Source of the DNA: a bacterium
GTDB lineage: Bacteria > Omnitrophota > Gorgyraeia > Gygaellales > Profunditerraquicolaceae
NCBI GenBank assembly: GCA_004298075.1
Contig: SCRK01000271.1
Coordinates: forward strand, 1 to 6,572
Length of the DNA stretch: 6,572 nt
Direction of reading: 5' to 3'
The position numbers were made by a program, and so were the translations under genes. The notes below the pieces were generated by a model that was not told the DNA's origin, ran no database searches, and saw nothing but the letters and a program-made list of their open reading frames with translations. Below are positions 1-3,782 of this stretch, one piece after another; position 1 is the first letter of the stretch; each line of letters begins with the position of its first letter.

Positions 1-83
1 GTTCGGGAGCGAGACGTAAGCCGAAGCACGCGGCGAAAAATTTCGCACGCGTACAATATCCCGAGAGCGAAATATCAATGTTA
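1..83. other. Non-coding stretch downstream of the operon, with a GC-rich inverted repeat
   Basis: After the release-factor stop I see no convincing gene on either strand. CGCG-GCGAAA (29-38) and TTTCGC-A-CGCG (41-51) form an inverted repeat with one bulged A and a tight centre. TCGGGA (3-8) and TCCCGA (59-64) could close a larger stem around it. There is no T-tract after the hairpin on the minus strand, so it is not a canonical intrinsic terminator, though it could mark the operon's 3' end or stabilise the mRNA. The short GAGCGA-type motifs at 8-13 and 64-69 are repeated. The stretch is cut by the window edge. Confidence 0.4.
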
Positions 84-500
84 TCAAATGTCATCAGACT
101 GCAGCGAGAGCTTTCTGCGGCCGGATTTCTTAACCGAATGCCGGCGCTTCTGCTCAAGTATCCTTAGCTTTAGGCCTTTTGGCTTTTTACGGTTCCGGCG
201 CATGACCTTTGCTTTAAGGGACTGCTTGCGCAGAACATTCTGCCGGATGCTGTTTTCAATTTTGCTCAAAAGAATGTGCCGGGCAAGGTTACGGTTAAGC
301 AGCTGGGAACGCTGGCGCTGGCATTTTACCTCAAGGCCGGTCGGCAGATGCTTAAGATACACGCAGGTAGAGCTCTTATTGACATTCTGGCCTCCGGGGC
401 CGCTTGAGCGGATAAAACTCTCCACTATATCCTCATCGCGCACCCCTAAGGCCGCCATCTTTTTTTCCAAAGCCGTTCTCTCATTCGCGGCAGCTGCCAT
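84..500 (-). CDS. Stand-alone GGQ-domain peptide-chain release factor-like protein
   Basis: A 138-residue protein made of the catalytic GGQ domain of class I release factors, without the codon-recognition domains of RF1/RF2. The core is RSSGPGGQNVNKSSTCVYL (31-49) with GGQ at 36-38, followed by HLPTGLEVKCQRQRSQLLNR (51-70) and a basic tail (91-130, rich in Lys and Arg). The GGQ loop triggers hydrolysis of peptidyl-tRNA in the ribosome. Proteins of this shape, such as ArfB/YaeJ and mitochondrial MTRFR (C12orf65), rescue stalled or split ribosomes, with the basic tail contacting rRNA or the mRNA channel. The NK after GGQ, the LKHLPTGLEVKC stretch and the short core look more like MTRFR than ArfB. 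I chose ATG 500 because of the strong ribosome-binding site; a TTG at 533 would add 11 residues. The stop is TGA at 84-86. It is the last gene of the cluster. Codon-independent rescue is inferred from the family. Confidence 0.9.
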   Translation of the reverse strand: MAAAANERTALEKKMAALGVRDEDIVESFIRSSGPGGQNVNKSSTCVYLKHLPTGLEVKCQRQRSQLLNRNLARHILLSKIENSIRQNVLRKQSLKAKVMRRNRKKPKGLKLRILEQKRRHSVKKSGRRKLSLQSDDI

Positions 501-504
501 AAGG

Positions 505-1182
505 CTATCCCTCCTTGCCTGCCGGGCCGACAAGCATCCCCGAATCGATCTTTTTGATCAAAAGATCCAGCTCTTTAATTAACGGCATAGGAAGCATTTT
601 TAAAAGCTCAACCTCCTGCTTAAGCATGCGCAGCTGGCCAAGCAATCTTCTTAAAATCGCCAGCTTTCTCTTTTCCTGCGCCTCCTCCGGTTCCAGCTCC
701 TGCCTCTGCCGGATAATCACTCCCAAGTTCTTCTTTAACTCCTGCGCGTCCCTTCCTTTTTCAAATATCTCTTTTTTGAGGTTATTATAATCATCCTCAT
801 CCAATACTTTTTTGTTTTTTGCCTGGCGCAGGATATCCACCGATTCATAACTGGGGATCTGGCTGGCCGGAGCGGACTGGGCGTAATCCGTTTTTAAATA
901 CTGCGGCTCCTCCTTCTCCAGGAAATAATATGACTTGAGCAGCTTCATCGCCGTAGCTTTGCGTATGCCTATCTCGCGGCTGACATAAACGTCAAAATTT
1001 ACATATCCCCACTCTTTATACATTTTGTCTTTCCATACCGAATAAAGGGACCTGCCCAGCTCTATCCAGGAGCTCTTAAAATTCTTGGCGCTCTCCAGGA
1101 TATGGTAACGCAAAGAACCAGCCTCCAGCCCTTCCATTTTTTCTTCTATGTTTTTCAGCGATTTCGTCTTGATCTGTTCCAT
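505..1182 (-). CDS. Unrecognised protein with HTH-like segment and C-terminal coiled coil
   Basis: A 225-residue soluble, charged protein that I do not recognise as a named family. Residues 38-62 are Trp/Tyr-rich (SWIELGRSLYSVWKDK, then KEWGY). Residues 63-90 (FDVYVSREIGIRKATAMKLL onward) have the spacing of a helix-turn-helix: a helix, a turn near Gly72 and a second helix containing ATAMKLLKSY. This resembles small DNA-binding or plasmid/phage accessory proteins. Residues 116-212 are rich in Lys, Glu and Leu and likely form long helices or a coiled coil (for example QRQELEPEEAQEKRKLAILR). There is no signal peptide or membrane segment. The ATG at 1182 is 3 bp after the AsmA-like stop with only a weak GGGAA upstream, so translation is probably coupled. 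Its 3' end carries the ribosome-binding site of the next gene. DNA binding is only a structural guess. Confidence 0.8.
   Translation of the reverse strand: MEQIKTKSLKNIEEKMEGLEAGSLRYHILESAKNFKSSWIELGRSLYSVWKDKMYKEWGYVNFDVYVSREIGIRKATAMKLLKSYYFLEKEEPQYLKTDYAQSAPASQIPSYESVDILRQAKNKKVLDEDDYNNLKKEIFEKGRDAQELKKNLGVIIRQRQELEPEEAQEKRKLAILRRLLGQLRMLKQEVELLKMLPMPLIKELDLLIKKIDSGMLVGPAGKEG
509..516 (-). promoter_or_regulatory. Strong ribosome-binding site that fixes the start of the release-factor-like gene
   Basis: The minus strand reads AAGGAGGG, then 8 nt, then ATG at 500. It overlaps the last codons of the preceding gene, whose TAG stop is at 505-507. This supports ATG 500 as the start over the in-frame TTG at 533, which lies upstream of this site and would place it inside the coding region. 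Confidence 0.85.
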
Positions 1183-1185
1183 TAT

Positions 1186-2247
1186 CTATTTCCCGAATAT
1201 ATCCTTCAACTCTTTCCCGAAATCCTTATACTTATTTATTATGTTGGCCACCTTATCCACTATCTCCTCCGGAGATTGGCTGCTTAAGTTTTCCATCGCC
1301 GCCTTTAAGATGATTTTCTTTAACTTAGCCGGGCTTAAAGCCGGATCATCAAGCCTGGTATCTATGTCAAACTTCAGGCGTAAATTACCGTCCTTATCGG
1401 TGAACAGGTCCAGGGCGTTTTTCGTTAAATCCAGGCTCACCTGCTGTTCTTCAGTTTTTTCATAAACGAGATTGGAAAGGTTCAAATCCGTGATAATATT
1501 CAAAGCGTTATTTTTGGCTTTAAAGGTTGAAGTAAGGTCAAGCTTTGCCGACAAAAGCTTTTTATTTGAAATAAAATTGCCGTAATAGGGGGAAAAATTA
1601 GTTATATCCATATCCTTGACCTCTAATTCGGCATCCATATTTTTAGCCGGGAGGTCAAGCCATCCGGAAAAAACGATGCTGCCGAATGGTTTAAGGCTGG
1701 AGTTGGATAACTGGGCGCTTACCTTGAAATTTGCCGCGAGCGAAGTAACCGGCAGCAGGGCTTTAGACACGCTGATATTGAGCTTATCTACGATGAGCTG
1801 ATAGCCTGGCTCGCTTATTTTTCTATCCGTAAAAATTATCTTTCCATCCTTGACCTTAAGGCTGGTCAGATAAACTGCCGGCGGTTTCCCTTTTTGTTCC
1901 AGGACCGGCAGGTTTAATTTGCCGTTAGCGTCTAGCTCAAGATTGATCACCGGCTCAACGACGGTCAAACCATGGATAACCACCTTGCCGAACAATAAAC
2001 TGACCAGGTTCGGAGAAAAGGAGACCCTCTTTATGCTGGCGAGGTTACCTATCTCTAACTTTTGCAGGGTAACGGTAAAAGGCAGGCCTAAACTTATTTT
2101 GTCAACGCTGGCTTTGACTTTCAGGTTCTGCCGGATCTGATCCTCCACGATCTTGGGGGCGTAGGCACTGACCAGGATCCCGGCGGCCACAAAGAGAACC
2201 AGAAATACCGCGCAGATCAAAAGCAAAACTTTATATTTTTTTCGCAT
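1186..2247 (-). CDS. AsmA/DUF748-like membrane-anchored envelope protein
   Basis: A 353-residue protein with one N-terminal membrane segment (about 7-29, after MRKKYK) and a long periplasmic part. The remainder alternates short beta-strand-like stretches, as in AsmA-related proteins: IVEDQI near 33-38, then VKASVDKISLGLPFTVTLQKLEIGN, LFGKVVIHGLTVVEPVINLELDANGKLNLP (about 85-114) and a DUF748-like block MDITNFSPYYGNF (213-225), followed by SAKLDLTSTF. Relatives of this superfamily, such as AsmA, YhdP and TamB, form groove-like proteins that bridge the envelope and have been linked to phospholipid transport or outer-membrane assembly. It is much shorter than those, and its own role is unknown. 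Its ATG lies within the end of the acetolactate decarboxylase gene (17-bp overlap) and has a good ribosome-binding site. Sitting two genes below a phospholipid acyltransferase fits an envelope or lipid role, but that is inference. Confidence 0.75.
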   Translation of the reverse strand: MRKKYKVLLLICAVFLVLFVAAGILVSAYAPKIVEDQIRQNLKVKASVDKISLGLPFTVTLQKLEIGNLASIKRVSFSPNLVSLLFGKVVIHGLTVVEPVINLELDANGKLNLPVLEQKGKPPAVYLTSLKVKDGKIIFTDRKISEPGYQLIVDKLNISVSKALLPVTSLAANFKVSAQLSNSSLKPFGSIVFSGWLDLPAKNMDAELEVKDMDITNFSPYYGNFISNKKLLSAKLDLTSTFKAKNNALNIITDLNLSNLVYEKTEEQQVSLDLTKNALDLFTDKDGNLRLKFDIDTRLDDPALSPAKLKKIILKAAMENLSSQSPEEIVDKVANIINKYKDFGKELKDIFGK

Positions 2248-3004
2248 CTATCCCCTCCGTTGCTGCCCCAAGGTCAAGATCAAGAAATTCCGGATTATCC
2301 GGCAGGCTTAGATAAAAATCGTTAGTCTCGTCAAGCTCAGCCTTAACTCCTCCTGTTTTAAAATCAAGCACATGCCCGCCTTTTAACTTATCTTCGCTGA
2401 TAAAATGCATGTGATAACCAGGCACGCCGATCTTCTCCGAACACTGGGGAGAGCGCCAGCCAACCATAGTCCCTCTTATATCGTAAAACTCAAAGACCTT
2501 CTGCCCTTTAAGCGCCTGATCAAGCTTTGGATAGGGCGGGGATTGCTTAGGCACGCTTCTTATTTGCACATACTTGAACAGCCCGCTTATCTTGACGGCA
2601 TAAAAAATATTCTTTGACGGCAATAACTTATCCAGATGCCGCGTTAATTCCGCGTAATTTAACTCATCATCAATGACAAATGTCTTATCCGCGTCAAAAA
2701 AAGTTACCTGCGCGAAAGGTATACGTGAGGCCTGATCAACCGGGTAAACCCGTCCGTCAGCTTTAACCTGATAAAATACTCCATCTAAAGCCAGCATCTC
2801 CCCGTCTAAACCCTGGAATGTCCCGATACCGAAATCACCATGCCTCCTAAGGCGGCAAAGGCTTGCCTTTCCGTCATAATCCCCGGCAGAAAGCGCCTGA
2901 ATGGTAGATACCTGGTACAGAACATCTCTTCTCTGGCTATGGCAGCAGCCAAACAACGCGAGAATAGAAAGAATTAAAAAAGGATAAAATTTATTTTTCA
3001 GCAT
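2231..3004 (-). CDS. budA: Alpha-acetolactate decarboxylase with lipoprotein-like N-terminus
   Basis: The family converts (S)-2-acetolactate to (R)-acetoin plus CO2, the second step of the butanediol/acetoin pathway, using a zinc-type metal. The 257 residues match the family's length plus a leader. Family landmarks: HGDFGIGTFQGLDGEM (55-70, with Glu69), RSVPKQ (149-154, with the conserved Arg), GTMVGWRSPQ (178-187), GYHMHF (197-201 region, His198 and His200) and GGH (His211). The two HMH histidines and His211 correspond to the known metal-binding triad, so the active site looks intact. Residues 1-19 are a hydrophobic leader ending LALFG before Cys20-Cys21, which resembles a lipobox and suggests export and lipid anchoring. 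The start follows the plsC stop by 3 bp and no clear ribosome-binding site is visible, so translation is probably coupled. No acetolactate synthase is present in the window. Confidence 0.92.
   Translation of the reverse strand: MLKNKFYPFLILSILALFGCCHSQRRDVLYQVSTIQALSAGDYDGKASLCRLRRHGDFGIGTFQGLDGEMLALDGVFYQVKADGRVYPVDQASRIPFAQVTFFDADKTFVIDDELNYAELTRHLDKLLPSKNIFYAVKISGLFKYVQIRSVPKQSPPYPKLDQALKGQKVFEFYDIRGTMVGWRSPQCSEKIGVPGYHMHFISEDKLKGGHVLDFKTGGVKAELDETNDFYLSLPDNPEFLDLDLGAATEGIDAKKI
2252..2258 (-). promoter_or_regulatory. Ribosome-binding site of the AsmA-like gene
   Basis: The minus strand reads GGAGGGG, then ATAG, then ATG. The GGAGG core is about 6 nt from the start codon at 2247. The site lies inside the last codons of the acetolactate decarboxylase gene and supports the overlapping start. 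Confidence 0.75.
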
Positions 3005-3007
3005 AAT

Positions 3008-3727
3008 TTAAAGTAAGGCGGTTTCGATCCTGGAGCGCACCGTATCCCTGAGCAGGGCAAAATCCCCTGGGCCATAACCATCTGTTTCAACAGCCGGGAG
3101 TACGATCAGCTTTGCCGATACCTTGGAGCTAAAGATCCAGCTGCCTTTGGGTATGGTATCACGCGTGCCCTTCAAACAAATAGGCAGGATAGGCTTCTTT
3201 TCTTTGATCGCCAGCTTAAAAGCCCCGTTTTGAAAATCATTCATCCGGTCAGTGGAGGAGCGCGTACCCTCCGGAAAGAATAACACGGACATATCTTTCC
3301 GCAGCCAAGAGCTAGCCTGGTGATAGATCTCTTTTATGCTGGCGAAGTCGCCGCGGGTAAGCTTGATATGCTTGATCAAACTCAGGCACCAGCCGATAAA
3401 CGGGATCTTGAACAAACTTGCCTTAGCCACCCATTTAAACTGCATCTTGGTCTGATAAAGCACGGCGATATCCGCTAAGCTCTGGTGGTTAGAGATTATT
3501 ACGTAAGTCCTTTTATGGTCTATATTCTCCAGCCCGCTGACTTTCAGGTTCCAGTAGGGATTCAGGCCGATCACGGCATCCGACCACCAGAAGCACTGCG
3601 CGTGAGTGGCCTTCTTTTTCTTGTCAAAAGGGAAGAGCAGGATGGTCAAGACAAAGACTACGAGGAAAAGCAGGATGGTCAACAGAATACTGCCTGTCCA
3701 TATAACTATGGAAATAATTATCTTCAT
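3008..3727 (-). CDS. plsC: 1-acyl-sn-glycerol-3-phosphate acyltransferase (PlsC-like)
   Basis: This would transfer a fatty acyl chain to the sn-2 position of lysophosphatidic acid to make phosphatidic acid, at the inner membrane, in phospholipid synthesis. At 239 residues it has the usual PlsC length. Residues 1-33 form a strongly hydrophobic N-terminal membrane segment followed by a lysine cluster (36-39). Acyltransferase motif I is NHQSLAD (80-86), with the HX4D catalytic pair His81/Asp86. A motif II-like block with Arg125 (KLTRGD) follows. Motif III is FFPEGTRS (150-157) and motif IV is PILPICLKG (179-187). The ATG at 3727 is the first in-frame Met and sits just below the promoter. As the leading gene of the cluster it may define the operon's envelope theme. 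Related acyltransferases with other acceptors, such as lyso-ornithine lipid acylation, cannot be excluded from motifs alone. Confidence 0.9.
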   Translation of the reverse strand: MKIIISIVIWTGSILLTILLFLVVFVLTILLFPFDKKKKATHAQCFWWSDAVIGLNPYWNLKVSGLENIDHKRTYVIISNHQSLADIAVLYQTKMQFKWVAKASLFKIPFIGWCLSLIKHIKLTRGDFASIKEIYHQASSWLRKDMSVLFFPEGTRSSTDRMNDFQNGAFKLAIKEKKPILPICLKGTRDTIPKGSWIFSSKVSAKLIVLPAVETDGYGPGDFALLRDTVRSRIETALL

Positions 3728-3745
3728 ACCCTTATTCTTTCTTTA

Positions 3746-3774
3746 ACTATAGCCCAAATAGCCGGATTTGTCAA
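3746..3774 (-). promoter_or_regulatory. Near-consensus sigma70-type promoter for the plsC-led operon
   Basis: On the minus strand, TTGACA (3774-3769, full match to the -35 consensus) is followed by exactly 17 bp and then TATAGT (3751-3746, 5 of 6 matches to the -10 consensus). It lies in the 55-bp gap between the helicase stop and the plsC start and points at plsC. The transcription start would fall near 3738-3740, giving a leader of only about 12 nt. The only ribosome-binding candidate in that leader is an AAGG about 3 nt from the ATG, which is weak. This site suggests the five downstream genes can be transcribed independently of the helicase. The start point is inferred from spacing only. 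Confidence 0.8.
3755..3770. repeat. Short inverted repeat within the promoter spacer
   Basis: CAAAT (3755-3759) and ATTTG (3766-3770) form a 5-bp inverted repeat with a 6-nt centre, AGCCGG. It sits between the -10 and -35 elements and overlaps the edge of the -35 box. It could be a small operator, but arms this short arise easily by chance. No regulator gene is identified beside it. Confidence 0.2.
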
Positions 3775-3782
3775 CTTTTAGA

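Larger units (their letters stand above)
84..3774 (-). other. Probable five-gene operon
   Basis: Five genes follow the promoter without room for another one. The spacings are 3 bp (plsC to acetolactate decarboxylase), a 17-bp overlap (decarboxylase to AsmA-like), 3 bp (AsmA-like to unknown) and 4 bp (unknown to release-factor-like). Two ribosome-binding sites are embedded in the coding end of the preceding gene, which favours translational coupling. No terminator-like hairpin with a T-run is seen between any of the genes. Co-transcription is inferred from spacing. Confidence 0.75.

Noticed and set aside
29..51. Intrinsic terminator at the inverted repeat
   Set aside because: The hairpin has a very tight loop and is not followed by a run of T on the minus strand, so I list it only as an inverted repeat.
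501..533. TTG at 533 as start of the release-factor-like protein
   Set aside because: It would place the strong AAGGAGGG site inside the coding region and create a 29-bp overlap. ATG 500 has correct spacing to that site.
88..582. Long plus-strand open frame, also open from position 1
   Set aside because: It lies antisense to the release-factor-like gene, its translation is Arg/Cys/Phe-rich and resembles no family, and the minus-strand frame has a clear GGQ motif.
3728..3782. Terminator of the helicase gene in the gap before plsC
   Set aside because: No GC-rich hairpin with a T-run is present. The gap is filled by the promoter, so read-through from the helicase gene cannot be excluded.
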